NCBI RefSeq assembly: GCF_025717675.1
Contig: NZ_JAJIRT010000001.1
Span: 1,364,001 to 1,428,000 of the forward strand
DNA length: 64,000 bases
Origin: Paucibacter sp. DJ2R-2
GTDB taxonomy: Bacteria; Pseudomonadota; Gammaproteobacteria; Burkholderiales; Burkholderiaceae_C
Reading direction: 5' to 3'
Shown: one piece after another, positions 26,618 to 36,977 of the stretch
How positions within the stretch are numbered: position 1 is the first letter of the stretch
Layout: every line of letters begins with the position of its first letter
Translations under genes and position numbers: made by a program
The notes under the pieces: model-generated
What the model was told of the DNA's origin: nothing
Databases searched by the model: none
Seen by the model: only the letters and a program-made list of their open reading frames with translations

Positions 26618-27505
26618 ATGTATGAGAACAAGAAGCTGGGCTTTCTGTTCGTCCTGCCATTTGTGCTGGGCGTGCTGCTGTTCAAGCTGTTTCCCTTCGT
26701 GATGAGCCTGGCGCTCAGCTTCACGCAGTACGACATCATCAACCCGCCCGAGTTCGTCGGCCTGGAAAACTACCGCGAGCTGGCCACGCAGGACCCGCTG
26801 TTCCGCAAATCGCTGGGTGTGACCCTGCTGTTCGCTATGCTGGCCGTGCCGCTGCGCGTGGGCTTCGCGCTCTTCATCGCCCATGTGCTGAACTTCCGCA
26901 TGCGCGGCATCAACTTCTTCCGCTCAGCGTTCTACCTGCCGTCCATCCTGGGCGGCTCGATCGCGGTGGCTGTGCTCTGGCGCTTCATCTTTTCCCAGCA
27001 TGGCCTGGTCAATATCGCCCTGGGCAAGTTCGGCATCGAGCCGATCTCTTGGCTGGCCGACGAGCACTTCTCGATGTGGACCATCGTGCTGCTCTTCACC
27101 TGGCAGTTCGGCTCGGCCATGGTGATCTTTCTGGCGGCGCTGCAGAACGTGCCGATCGCGCTCTACGAGGCGGCCGAATGCGACGGCGCCAGCAAGCGCC
27201 AGCAGTTCTTCCGCATCACCGTGCCCCTGATCACGCCGGTGATCTTCTTCAACATGATCATGCAGATGGTGCACGCCTTCCAGGAGTTCAACGGCCCCTA
27301 CATGATCACCGAGGGCGGGCCGCTGAGCTCCACCTATGTGCTGGCGCTCTACATCTACGACCAGAGCTTCCGCTTCTTCAACCTGGGCTACGGCGCGGCG
27401 CTGAGCTGGGTGTTGTTCGCCCTGGTGGCGGCCTTGAGCGGCCTATCCTTCTGGAGCTCGCGCTATTGGGTGTTCTACGCCGGCGAGAAGGAGAGCAAGC
27501 GATGA
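26618..27505 (+). CDS. togM: Oligogalacturonide ABC transporter permease TogM-like
   Basis: One of two inner-membrane permeases of a carbohydrate (CUT1) ABC importer. The 295-residue protein has six predicted helices. The cytoplasmic EAA loop that docks the ATPase is EAAECDGASKRQQFFRITVP. The N-terminus is KLGFLFVLPFVLGVLLFKLF. Context with ogl, kduI, kduD and kdgR supports oligogalacturonide transport (TogM of Dickeya). GGAG lies about 11 bases upstream of the ATG. The stop overlaps the next permease start (ATGA). Confidence 0.9.
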   Translation: MYENKKLGFLFVLPFVLGVLLFKLFPFVMSLALSFTQYDIINPPEFVGLENYRELATQDPLFRKSLGVTLLFAMLAVPLRVGFALFIAHVLNFRMRGINFFRSAFYLPSILGGSIAVAVLWRFIFSQHGLVNIALGKFGIEPISWLADEHFSMWTIVLLFTWQFGSAMVIFLAALQNVPIALYEAAECDGASKRQQFFRITVPLITPVIFFNMIMQMVHAFQEFNGPYMITEGGPLSSTYVLALYIYDQSFRFFNLGYGAALSWVLFALVAALSGLSFWSSRYWVFYAGEKESKR

Positions 27506-28365
27506 GCGGCGGCTCCGAACTGATCCTGGTGCGCGAGCGCGGCCGGCCCTGGCTGCGCTATCTGGCGCTGGGCGCCGTGGCCATCGTCATGCTCTACCCG
27601 CTGCTCTGGCTGGTCGGCGCTTCGTTCAAGAGCAACACCGAAATCTACACCGAGATTGGCTTCTGGCCGGCCCGCTTCGATTTCGGCGCCTACGCCAAGG
27701 GCTGGAAGACCAGCACCGAGTACACCTTCGCCACCTACTTTCTGAACAGCTTTCTGATCACCATCCCGCGCATCCTCGTGACGGTGATTTCCTGCGTGCT
27801 GGTCGCCTACGCCTTTGCCCGCTTCGAGTTCTGGGGCAAGAAGCTGCTGTTCTCGGTGATGGTGGGCACCATGATGCTGCCCCTCATCATCCTGCGCCTG
27901 CCGCAGTACCTGGTGTTCAAGGAGGTGGGCTGGCTGGATTCCTACCTGCCTCTGATCGTGCCCTCGGCCTTCGCCACCGACACCTTCTTCGTCTTCATGT
28001 TGGTGCAGTTCCTGCGCGGCATCCCGCGCGACATGGAAGAGGCCGCGCAGATCGACGGCTGCAACGCCCTCCAGCTGCTCTGGCACATCATCGTGCCCCT
28101 GCTCAAGCCGGCCATCATCTCGGTCATCGTCTTCCAGTTCATCTGGACCATGAACGACTTCATGGGCCCACTGATCTACCTCTCCACGGTCGAAAAATAC
28201 CCGGTCTCGCTGGCACTGAAGATGAGCATCGGCGCCACCGAAGAGGTCGAGTGGGCCAGCGTCATCGCCATCTCCGTGCTGGCCCTGGTGCCCTCGGTGA
28301 CGGTCTTCTTCCTGGCGCAGAAGCACTTCATCGAAGGGGCGACTTCGAGTGGGGTGAAGGGATGA
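27502..28365 (+). CDS. togN: Oligogalacturonide ABC transporter permease TogN-like
   Basis: The second CUT1 permease, 287 residues, with six helices and the EAA loop EEAAQIDGCNALQLLWHIIV. It starts within the togM stop codon, ensuring matched synthesis of the heterodimer. It is followed by a 238-base hairpin-rich gap before the ATPase gene, whereas all other transporter genes in the operon are closely packed or overlap. Assigned to the Tog system from context and family; a generic sugar permease cannot be excluded. Confidence 0.9.
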   Translation: MSGGSELILVRERGRPWLRYLALGAVAIVMLYPLLWLVGASFKSNTEIYTEIGFWPARFDFGAYAKGWKTSTEYTFATYFLNSFLITIPRILVTVISCVLVAYAFARFEFWGKKLLFSVMVGTMMLPLIILRLPQYLVFKEVGWLDSYLPLIVPSAFATDTFFVFMLVQFLRGIPRDMEEAAQIDGCNALQLLWHIIVPLLKPAIISVIVFQFIWTMNDFMGPLIYLSTVEKYPVSLALKMSIGATEEVEWASVIAISVLALVPSVTVFFLAQKHFIEGATSSGVKG

Positions 28366-28603
28366 GCGAAATGGCAGCTGCGCCGCAAGACCGGACGGGC
28401 AGGTGCCTGCTGAAGCGAAGTCAAGGAGGAGGCGCGGGCCGCAGGCCCGCGACGGGGGAGCGATCCTGGACTCAAACAGTCCGGTGGACTGTTTGTGCCT
28501 GGAGAGCGCCGTGGCCAACAGGCCGCGGCATGAGCGGAACAAAGCGCGCAGTCGGCCTGATCCTCGCCGAACTCGCAAAACAAAAAACACCGGAGACACA
28601 CAC
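28366..28603. repeat. Hairpin-rich spacer between togN and togA
   Basis: Two perfect short-loop hairpins occur here: CGCGGGCC-GCA-GGCCCGCG (28433–28451) and CAAACAGTCC-GGT-GGACTGTTTG (28473–28495). A weaker GCAGG-TG-CCTGC lies at 28399–28410. No T-run follows, so they are not standard terminators. An 84-codon frame begins at the togN stop but its composition is not protein-like. The elements resemble REP-type intergenic palindromes, which can lower downstream expression or protect upstream mRNA. Confidence 0.7.
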
Positions 28604-29733
<1,130 letters not shown>

Positions 29734-29737
<4 letters not shown>

Positions 29738-31062
29738 AGCCCGCCCTGCTGCAACGGCGAACGGTGCTGGCCGCCGGCATGGCCGGGGCCGCGAGCAGCT
29801 TGCTGCCCGGCTGCTCGCCGAGCGCGCCGGAAGCCCAGGCGCCAACCGTGCTGCGCTTCGCCTGGTGGGGCGGCGCCAGCCGGCATGAGGCCACGCTCAA
29901 GGCCGTGGCCGCGTTCGAGGCCGCGCACCCAGGCGTCAAGATCAAGTGCGAGTACATGGGGTTCAACGGCTATCTGGAGCGCCTGACGACCCAGATCGCC
30001 GGTGGCTCCGAGCCCGATCTCATGCAGATCAACTGGGCCTGGCTGGCCATGTTCTCCAAGCGCGGCAATGGCTTTGCCGACCTGCTGCAACAGCGCCAGC
30101 ACCTGGCCCTGGACCAGTTCGAAGCCGAAGACGTGCAGACCGGCATGGTGGCCGGCCACCTGAACGCGCTGCCGGTCAGCTACAGCGCCCGCGTGCTGCT
30201 CTGGAACCAGGCGGCGTTTGATCGCGCCAATATGGCCTTGCCCAAAACCTGGGACGAGCTCTTTGCGGCCGGCGCCCTGATGCGCGCCCGCCTGGGCCCG
30301 CAGGCCTACCCGCTGGATGGCGAGCTCTACGACATGATGCTGCTGTCGCAAAGCTATGTGCAGCAAAAGCATGGCTCGGCTTACGTTGACCCAGCCTCAC
30401 CGCGCGTGGCCATGGATTTCGCCGCCGCGCTGGACTGGGTGCGCACCTACCGCCGCCTGGTGGACGGCCATGTCGCCACGCCGCTGAAGCTGCGCGCCAG
30501 CCTGGGCGGCGCCGACAAGGCCACCGAGCAGCAGCAGGACTGGGTGGTCGGCAACTGGGCCGGCAACTACACCTGGGATTCGGTGATCGGCCTGCGCGCC
30601 GCCACCCTGGACAAGAAGCAGCGACTGGTGCTGGGCGACTACCCGACCCTGCCTGGTGCCAAGAACAGCGGCATGTTCGGCCGCCCCACCGTGATGCTGG
30701 CCGTGGGCCGCAACAGCAAGAACGCCGCGCTGGCCGCCGAGCTGCTCAGCTATCTGCTGACCAGCCGCGAGGCGGCGCTGATCCTCGGCCGCACCCGCGG
30801 CGTGCCCGTGGCCAAGGCCCAGGTCGAGGTGCTGCTGGCCGCCAAGAAGCTGCCGCCGCTGGAGCTGCAAGCGCATGAGCAGATCCGCCAGCAGCGCGCG
30901 GCCGGCCAGATCGCCCTGCCCGCGCCCTTGTTCGAACATGCCCGCCTGCACAAATTTATGCGCGAGGTGTTCGAGACCATCGCCTACGGCAAGACCGGCG
31001 ACGAAGACGCCGCGCGCCGCCTGATCACCGAGGGCAATGCCCTGCTGCAGCGCATCAAGTGA
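29734..31062 (+). CDS. togB: Oligogalacturonide-binding protein TogB-like
   Basis: An extracytoplasmic solute-binding protein (CUT1 family 1) of 442 residues. It begins with a twin-arginine-like basic stretch (LQRRTVLAAG) and a lipobox, LLPGC with Cys27, so it is probably a lipoprotein. Binding-protein features are VLRFAWWGGASRHEATLKAV, LTTQIAGGSEPDLMQINWAW and YLLTSREAALILGRTRGVPV. It starts with GTG overlapping the ATPase stop and lies 25 bases before ogl. Ligand assigned from context only. Confidence 0.9.
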
Positions 31063-31087
31063 CCCCGCCCCTGCCTGGAACGACCCG

Positions 31088-32254
31088 ATGAAACGCACCG
31101 AACGCCAGCTCCACTTCACCGACTGCCCCCAGCTGCGCCTGAGCGCCAGCGCGGGCGGCCGCGTCACCCGCCTGACACCGACCGACATCACCTGCCACCG
31201 CAACTACTTCTACCAAAAGTGCTTCACCAATGACGGCCAGCGCCTGATCTTCGGCGCGGAGTTCGGCCCGGGCACGGACTGGAACTACCACCTGCTGGAC
31301 CTGCAAAGCCAGGTCGCCACCCAGCTCAGCGATGGCGCGGGTGAAAACACCTTCGGCGGCTTCCTCAGCCCCGATGACCGCCACCTCTACTTCGTGCGCG
31401 CCGAGCGCCAGCTGATCCGCCTGGACCTGGGCGACCTCAGCGAAGAGGTGGTCTACACCGTGCCCCAGGGCTGGGTGGGCTACGGCACCTGGGTGTCCAA
31501 CAGCGCCTGCACGCAGATGGTGGGCATCGAGATCCATGCCGACGATTGGTTCCCGCTGTCAGACTGGCAGAAGTTCCACCAGATGTACCACGCGCAGCCG
31601 CGCTGCCGCCTGTTCCGCATCGACCTGGCCACCGGCGAGCGCCAGGTGATCCTGGAGAAGAAGGGCTGGCTCGGCCACCCGCAGTACCGCCCCTTCGACG
31701 ACCACACGGTGGCCTTCTGCCACGAGGGCCCGCACGACCTGATCGACGCCCGCATCTGGTTCATCAACGAGGACGGCAGCGGCCTGCGCTGCGGCCGCGA
31801 GCATGAGCCGGGCGAGAGCATCACGCATGAGTTCTGGGTGCCCGATGGCTCGTCCATGATGTTTGTCTCCTACCTCGAAGGCCAGACGGACCGCTGGATC
31901 TGCTCGCTCGACCCGGTGACGCTGGAGAGCCAGCGCCTCAGCGCCATGCCACCCTGCTCGCACCTGATGAGCAATGGCGACGGCAGCCTGCTGGTGGGCG
32001 ACGGCAGCGGCACGCCCACCGATGTGGCCAACACGCGCGGCCACGAGATCCAGAACGACCCCTTCCTCCATCTTTTCGACCTGCGCGCCGGAAGCACCCG
32101 GCCCATCGCCCGGCACAACAGCTCCTGGCGCGTGCACAAGGGCAACCGCCAGGTCACCCACCCGCACCCCTCGTTCACGCCCGACCAGCGCCAAGTGCTG
32201 TTCAGCTCGGACGCCGAGGGCGAGCCGGCGCTCTACCTGGCCGATCTGGAGTGA
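31088..32254 (+). CDS. ogl: Oligogalacturonate lyase
   Basis: A cytoplasmic lyase splitting short oligogalacturonates, mainly dimers, to unsaturated monomers for KdgF/KduI. The 388-residue protein is a seven-bladed propeller of the usual length. The manganese-binding set is visible as His292 (CSHLMSNGDG), Gln355, His358 and His360 (QVTHPHPSFTPDQ). These are five positions on from the Yersinia enzyme residues, as expected for a true orthologue. It follows togB closely and its stop overlaps the pectinesterase start. Confidence 0.96.
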   Translation: MKRTERQLHFTDCPQLRLSASAGGRVTRLTPTDITCHRNYFYQKCFTNDGQRLIFGAEFGPGTDWNYHLLDLQSQVATQLSDGAGENTFGGFLSPDDRHLYFVRAERQLIRLDLGDLSEEVVYTVPQGWVGYGTWVSNSACTQMVGIEIHADDWFPLSDWQKFHQMYHAQPRCRLFRIDLATGERQVILEKKGWLGHPQYRPFDDHTVAFCHEGPHDLIDARIWFINEDGSGLRCGREHEPGESITHEFWVPDGSSMMFVSYLEGQTDRWICSLDPVTLESQRLSAMPPCSHLMSNGDGSLLVGDGSGTPTDVANTRGHEIQNDPFLHLFDLRAGSTRPIARHNSSWRVHKGNRQVTHPHPSFTPDQRQVLFSSDAEGEPALYLADLE

Positions 32255-33492
32255 AAGTCTTGCGTGTGGATCGCTGTGCAATTGCACTGGCCCTTGCTTT
32301 GCTGGCCGGCAGCGGGCATGCCAACCCAAAGCTGCGTCCACAGCTGAGCGAAGGCCAAGCCAAGCTGCAGACCCGCGCCGCCCTCCTCGCGGATTGGCAG
32401 CCCGCAGCGGCGCGGCCCCTCGCCGAGCTGCCCGCCCATTTCAGCGTGACGGCCGACGGCAGCGGCAGCCACCGCAGCCTGCAAGCGGCCATTGATGCCC
32501 TGCCCTCGCGCAGCGCCGCGCCGGTGGCCGGTGCGCCGGCGCGCTACTTCATCCGCCTGGCGCCGGGCCGCTACGTCGAGAACGTCTGCATCCTCGACAA
32601 GCCGCCGCTGACGATCTACGGCGCTGGCGGAGAACCCGGCGCGGTGCGCCTGGTGGCCGGCCGCTTTGCCGCCCAGCCGCGCGAAGCCGGCAGCGCCTCA
32701 CCCTGCTTTCCGGCCAGCAGCGCGCCCCGCCACGGCACGGCCGGCAGCGCCAGCGTGGCCGTGTTCAGCGACGAGGTGACGCTGCGCCATCTCAGCATCG
32801 TCAACAGCGCCATGGACGGCGTGCGCGCCGGCCAAGGCTACCCACCCGAGGTGGGCGAGGGCGGCGGCGCCCAGGCCGTGGCCTTGATGACGCGCGGTGA
32901 CCGCATCGAGCTGGACCGGGTTCAGCTCTGGGGCCATCAGGACACCTTCTATGCCAGCCGCCGCCGTGAGGGTGAGGCTGAAAGCACGGGCCCGAGCCGC
33001 GTCTGGGTCCATGACAGCCTGATCGCCGGCGATGTCGATTTCATCTTCGGCGATGCCCGCCTGCTGCTCGAGCGCTGCACCGTGCTCAGCCGCGCCGGGC
33101 GGCGCACGCCGGGCGAGGGCGGCATCGTGCTGGCGCCGAGCACGGCGGCGAACGAGACGATCGGCTTCATCGTGCAAGACAGCCGCTTCCTGGCCGAAGC
33201 CGGCTTGGCGCCGGGCAGCGTCTGGCTCGGCCGCGCCTGGGACCAGGGCGTGGCCAAGGGCGAGTGGCGCGCCGGCCCGGCGGCACCGAATGGCCTGGCC
33301 GTGGTGAGCGAGAGCCGCATCGGCGCCCACATCCACGCCCGGCACGAGGGCGTCTGGGGCCCCTCCACCGCACGCCGGCCGCACCAGACCGAGGGCCAGG
33401 CCGCCAACCGCCTGTTCGAACACCGCAACCAGGATTTGCCAGCCGTGCAGAACGAGACACGGCTTCACACCGGGGCCGGGCTAGCCCGGTAG
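32251..33492 (+). CDS. pemA: Secreted pectinesterase (CE8)
   Basis: Removes methyl esters from pectin so that pectate lyases can act. A signal peptide (LALALLAGSGHA/NP, ~25 residues) precedes a beta-helix domain. CE8 catalytic blocks are present: GHQDTFY with Gln230 and Asp231, GDVDFIFGDA with the nucleophile Asp263, and WLGRAWDQG with Arg328. The loop between the two aspartates is longer than in the plant type. It starts with GTG in the ogl stop (GTGA). 413 residues. Placing an exported esterase within a transporter and catabolic operon ties its expression to KdgR control. Confidence 0.93.
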   Translation: MKVLRVDRCAIALALALLAGSGHANPKLRPQLSEGQAKLQTRAALLADWQPAAARPLAELPAHFSVTADGSGSHRSLQAAIDALPSRSAAPVAGAPARYFIRLAPGRYVENVCILDKPPLTIYGAGGEPGAVRLVAGRFAAQPREAGSASPCFPASSAPRHGTAGSASVAVFSDEVTLRHLSIVNSAMDGVRAGQGYPPEVGEGGGAQAVALMTRGDRIELDRVQLWGHQDTFYASRRREGEAESTGPSRVWVHDSLIAGDVDFIFGDARLLLERCTVLSRAGRRTPGEGGIVLAPSTAANETIGFIVQDSRFLAEAGLAPGSVWLGRAWDQGVAKGEWRAGPAAPNGLAVVSESRIGAHIHARHEGVWGPSTARRPHQTEGQAANRLFEHRNQDLPAVQNETRLHTGAGLAR

Positions 33493-33557
33493 AGCGCAAA
33501 CGCCAAGCCGTGGACAATCCACTTCAAATGAAACACCAGCCCGGGGAAAACAAAACA

Positions 33558-34385
33558 ATGGATGACGATTCAGTCGACAGCGGCGGCAAGCAGCCCGAAT
33601 CGGTGGCCGCGGTGCTCAAGGTGTTTGCCATCCTGCAAGCCCTGTCCGAGCGCAGCGAGACCGGCATCTCCGAGCTGTCGGTGCGCCTGGCCATGCCCAA
33701 GGCCACGGTCTACCGTTTTCTGCAGACCATGATGACCCTGGGCTATGTGCGTCAGCAGGCCGACAGCGAACGCTACGGCCTGAGCATGAAAGCCTTCGAG
33801 CTGGGCGCCAAGGCGTTGCAGTACCCTGACCTGGTGGACCTGGCCAAGCACCACATGCAGATGCTGGCCGACAAGACCGGCGAGACGGTTCACCTGGGCA
33901 CCTTGATCGACAGCGAGATCATCTATGTGCACAAGATCGACTCGCGCCACACCCTGGGCATGTACTCCAAGGTCGGCCGCCGCGCGCCCTTGCACTGCAC
34001 CGCCATCGGCAAGGTGCTGATGGCCTGGGAACACCCGGAGCGGCGCGATCGCATCCTGGACGGCGCCGAGTTCAAGCGCTTCCGCGACAAGACCATCGTC
34101 GAGCGCGGCCCCTATCTGGCCGAGTTGGAGCGGGTGCGCGCCCAGGGTTACGGCGAAGACCGCGAAGAGTTCGACGACCACATCCGCTGCCTGGGCATCC
34201 CCATCTTCGACCGGCTGAATCAGCCGATCGCGGGCATGAGCATTTCCTTCCCGACCTTCCGCTACGACGAGGAGAAGGCGCCGGAGATCATCGCCATGCT
34301 GACAGCCGCCAGCCGCGACATCTCGACCCGGCTGGGCTGCACCAAGTTCCCGCTGGACCCGCCGGCACCAGCCGGTCGAGGCTGA
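33558..34385 (+). CDS. kdgR: IclR-family pectinolysis regulator KdgR
   Basis: In enterobacteria KdgR represses pectin genes and is released by KDG. This 275-residue protein shows a winged HTH (ISELSVRLAMPKATVYRFLQ, TMMTLGYV) nearly matching the E. coli KdgR helix, and the effector domain with IYVHKIDSRHTLGMYSKVGR, RAPLHCTAIGKVLMAW and GYGEDREEFDDHIRC. The start MDDDSVDSGGKQPESV matches the KdgR N-terminus and has GGGGA upstream; an ATG 30 bases earlier lacks a ribosome-binding site. It is the last gene of the pectin operon. A half-site ATGAAAC lies just upstream of its coding region, hinting at autoregulation. Confidence 0.93.
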   Translation: MDDDSVDSGGKQPESVAAVLKVFAILQALSERSETGISELSVRLAMPKATVYRFLQTMMTLGYVRQQADSERYGLSMKAFELGAKALQYPDLVDLAKHHMQMLADKTGETVHLGTLIDSEIIYVHKIDSRHTLGMYSKVGRRAPLHCTAIGKVLMAWEHPERRDRILDGAEFKRFRDKTIVERGPYLAELERVRAQGYGEDREEFDDHIRCLGIPIFDRLNQPIAGMSISFPTFRYDEEKAPEIIAMLTAASRDISTRLGCTKFPLDPPAPAGRG

Positions 34386-34395
34386 GACTGCTGGT

Positions 34396-34629
34396 TTACT
34401 TGCCGTAAGGCCACTGGGCCTTGCGCGTCGGCGCCTTGGCGCTCTTGCCTTGGGCGGCCCACATCTTGTAGGCGGTCGAGGTCAGCTCGCGCTTCATCAG
34501 CTGCACCAGCTCGCCCTGGCCGAGCCCATGCTCCATCAGCACCTTGCTGTAGGGCGGTTGGTCGGTCCAGGCGGTGGCGATGACACGCTTGATTTCTTCA
34601 GCGCTGAGACGGGGGATGGGTTTGGCCAT
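34396..34629 (-). CDS. DUF2805 (TIGR03643) family protein
   Basis: A 77-residue basic protein, MAKPIPRLSAEEIKRVIATA, then WTDQPPYSKVLMEHGLGQGE, LVQLMKRELTSTAYKMW, with a lysine-rich C-terminus. The size and the W-D-x-x-P-Y and LMKR blocks fit a conserved small-protein family with a possible helix-turn-helix-like fold; function unknown. It is convergent with kdgR (10-base gap). The ATG giving MAKPIPRL was used. Confidence 0.85.
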   Translation of the reverse strand: MAKPIPRLSAEEIKRVIATAWTDQPPYSKVLMEHGLGQGELVQLMKRELTSTAYKMWAAQGKSAKAPTRKAQWPYGK

Positions 34630-34658
34630 GGTGCGATTGTCCCTCGCTCCGGAGCTTT

Positions 34659-35216
34659 TTAGTGGCCAGCGAAATCGACGAGCGTAAACAAGGGCAGCCC
34701 CGCCGCCCGCAACTGGGCCGAACCGCCCAGCTCGGGCAGGTCGACGATGGCGCCGCACTCGACCACTTCGGCGCCCAGGCGCTGCAGCAGTTTGGCGCCG
34801 GCGCCCATGGTGCCGCCAGTGGCGATCAGGTCGTCGATCAGCACCACACGCTCACCCGGGCGCACCGCGTCGGTGTGCATCTCGACCGTGGCGCTGCCGT
34901 ATTCCAGCTCATAGGTTTCTTCCACCGTGGTGAAGGGCAGCTTGCCTTTCTTGCGGATGGGGATGAAGCCGATGTTCAGCTCATAGGCCAGCACCGAGCC
35001 GATGATGAAACCGCGCGCATCGAGCCCGGCGATGGCATCAGGCTTGCGGTCGAAATAGCGGTGCACGAACTGGTCGATCAGCACCCGGAACACACGCGGG
35101 TTGGACAGCAGGGGCGTGATGTCGCGGAACTGCACGCCGGCGCTGGGCCAATCGGGCACGGTGCGAATGTGGCTGCGCAGGTAGGCGCAGACCGAAGCGT
35201 CGACAGAGGTGGGCAT
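34659..35216 (-). CDS. apt: Adenine phosphoribosyltransferase
   Basis: Salvages adenine to AMP using PRPP. The 185-residue protein has the PRPP-binding motif [20 protein letters not shown], the N-terminal [17 protein letters not shown] and the [20 protein letters not shown] block. Length and order are typical of bacterial Apt. It is encoded just upstream of the DUF2805 gene on the same strand. Confidence 0.96.
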   Translation of the reverse strand: MPTSVDASVCAYLRSHIRTVPDWPSAGVQFRDITPLLSNPRVFRVLIDQFVHRYFDRKPDAIAGLDARGFIIGSVLAYELNIGFIPIRKKGKLPFTTVEETYELEYGSATVEMHTDAVRPGERVVLIDDLIATGGTMGAGAKLLQRLGAEVVECGAIVDLPELGGSAQLRAAGLPLFTLVDFAGH

Positions 35217-35299
35217 GGCCAGATGATCCAGAGGGCGGGAGAGCCCAATGGTAGCGAACGGGCGGGTGAGCAGCAGGCTTGGGGCTCAGGCCGCCCCGT

Positions 35300-36790
35300 T
35301 CAAGCAGCCCGGTCCAAAGGCGCGCAGACCAGACGGGCACGGCCATTCTGCTTGGCGGCGTAGAGCGCGGCATCGGCCTGCTCGACCAGGCGCAAGGGGC
35401 TGGCATGGGCCTCGGCCACACAGGCCGACACGCCAATGCTCAGGCTGAGGCTGCGCCGCAGGGGCGAGGCGGCGTGCTCGATGGCGGCCAGGCGCAGGCT
35501 GTCCAGGCAGCGCTGAGCAAGGGTCTGGGCTTCGGCCACATCGGTGTCGGGCAGCAGCAGCACAAACTCCTCGCCGCCAAAACGGCAGACCGTGCCGCCG
35601 CCGCGGCCCACGCAGGTGTGCAAAAGCTCCGCCACCCGGCGCAAGGTCTCGTCGCCGGCGATATGGCCGTAATGGTCGTTGTATTGCTTGAAGTGGTCGA
35701 TGTCGACCATCAAGCAGGCCAGGCTGCGGCCTTCGTTGGCGCTGTTCAGCCATTCCTGCTGCAGCAGATGGTCGAAATGGCGGCGGTTGCCGACACCGGT
35801 CAGGCCGTCGGTGGTGGACTGACGCGCCAGCTGCGCATTGGCCAGCTGCAGCGCGACTTCCTGGCGCTTGCGCTCGGTCAGGTCGGTGATGATGCAGACA
35901 AAACGGTGGGTGGTGTCGGTGCGCACCTCGGCCATATTGAGCTGCAGGGTCAGTTCTTGCCCGTCGCGGCGGCGCGTGCTCAGCTCACGTGACTCGCCCA
36001 GCAGCTCGGCCGGGCTATCGCCCATGCAGATGCCGAAGAGCAGATCGATATGGCTGCCGCGCAGCTCGGCGGCACGGAAACCGAACAAGCGCTCGGCGGC
36101 CGGGTTGAGCTCCAGCACATGGCCTTCGGTGTCCAGGGTCAGCACGCCGTTCGGCGCCGCCTGCACAAAGGCCTTGAGGTGGGCCTGGCTGGCGGCCAGG
36201 CGCTGTTGCTCCAGAATCAGGTCGCTGACATCGAGACGCACACCGACCGTGCCGCCCGAGGGCGTGCGGCGCTCGAAGATGCGCAGCCAGCGGCCGTCAC
36301 TGAGGCGCTGCAGCAGCGCTTCCTGGCCGCGCGCGCGGTCGGCAAAGCGCTCGGCCAGCCAGGCTTCCTCGCGGCCCACGGCGGCCGGAATCGCGCCATC
36401 GCGCACCGAGCGGCGCACCAGTTCCTCGAAACTGGCGCCGCTCTGGAAGGCCTGCACCATATGCGGGTAGTTGGCAGCCAGCTGCTTGTTGTAGGCGACC
36501 AGACGATCGTCCTGGTCAAAGATCTCGACGCTGGCCGGCAAGGCATCGATGGCCTCCTCCAGGCTGCGGTTGGCAGCCCGGATGCGCTCACGCGCGCGCC
36601 GCAAGGCCAAGGTGGCCAGGGCCGCCAGCAAGAGATTGACCACCAGGCTGGCCGCGGCCAGGCCGGGCAGCCAGGACACTTCGGCATCATTGAGCCGGTC
36701 GAGCCAGAGCACCGCGACCTGCAAAGCCAGGGCGAGGATGACGGTCAAGGGCAGCCAGCGGATGGCGGCGTCGGCGTTGTGTGCTTTCAT
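35300..36790 (-). CDS. PAS-containing diguanylate cyclase
   Basis: Makes cyclic di-GMP at the inner membrane. The 496-residue protein has two N-terminal membrane helices (about residues 8–25 and 33–52). A PAS-like sensor follows (SLEEAIDALPASVEIFDQDD), then a second PAS (FVQAAPNGVLTLDTEGHVLE; PAC end VCIITDLTERKR). The C-terminal GGDEF domain (from ~325) has the active site GGEEF at 405–409 and LMVDIDHFKQYNDHYGHIAG. The RxxD inhibitory site five residues before GGEEF is absent (GRGGGTVCRF), so product inhibition may be lacking. The ATG after a non-homologous leader was selected. Confidence 0.93.
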   Translation of the reverse strand: MKAHNADAAIRWLPLTVILALALQVAVLWLDRLNDAEVSWLPGLAAASLVVNLLLAALATLALRRARERIRAANRSLEEAIDALPASVEIFDQDDRLVAYNKQLAANYPHMVQAFQSGASFEELVRRSVRDGAIPAAVGREEAWLAERFADRARGQEALLQRLSDGRWLRIFERRTPSGGTVGVRLDVSDLILEQQRLAASQAHLKAFVQAAPNGVLTLDTEGHVLELNPAAERLFGFRAAELRGSHIDLLFGICMGDSPAELLGESRELSTRRRDGQELTLQLNMAEVRTDTTHRFVCIITDLTERKRQEVALQLANAQLARQSTTDGLTGVGNRRHFDHLLQQEWLNSANEGRSLACLMVDIDHFKQYNDHYGHIAGDETLRRVAELLHTCVGRGGGTVCRFGGEEFVLLLPDTDVAEAQTLAQRCLDSLRLAAIEHAASPLRRSLSLSIGVSACVAEAHASPLRLVEQADAALYAAKQNGRARLVCAPLDRAA

Positions 36791-36977
36791 GCGAGGGCGC
36801 AGCGTAGCGCAGAGCCCAGCGCAGCGGCAGCCCTTCCTGTGGGGGAGCGGGAAAACCCGATGTGGGCGGGCCAACTCACGGCTTTAACACAAGTTCGGCT
36901 TGAGCCTGGCGCGGGCAGAATTCACGGCGCTCTGTTACCGTGCGCGACTGCACAGAGGGTGATTGGGGACATACAAG

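Noticed and set aside
33476-33489. 14-bp palindrome CCGGGCTAGCCCGG at the pemA end as a terminator
   Set aside because: It lies within the last codons of pemA and has no T-run; a GC-rich palindrome of this size is expected occasionally by chance.
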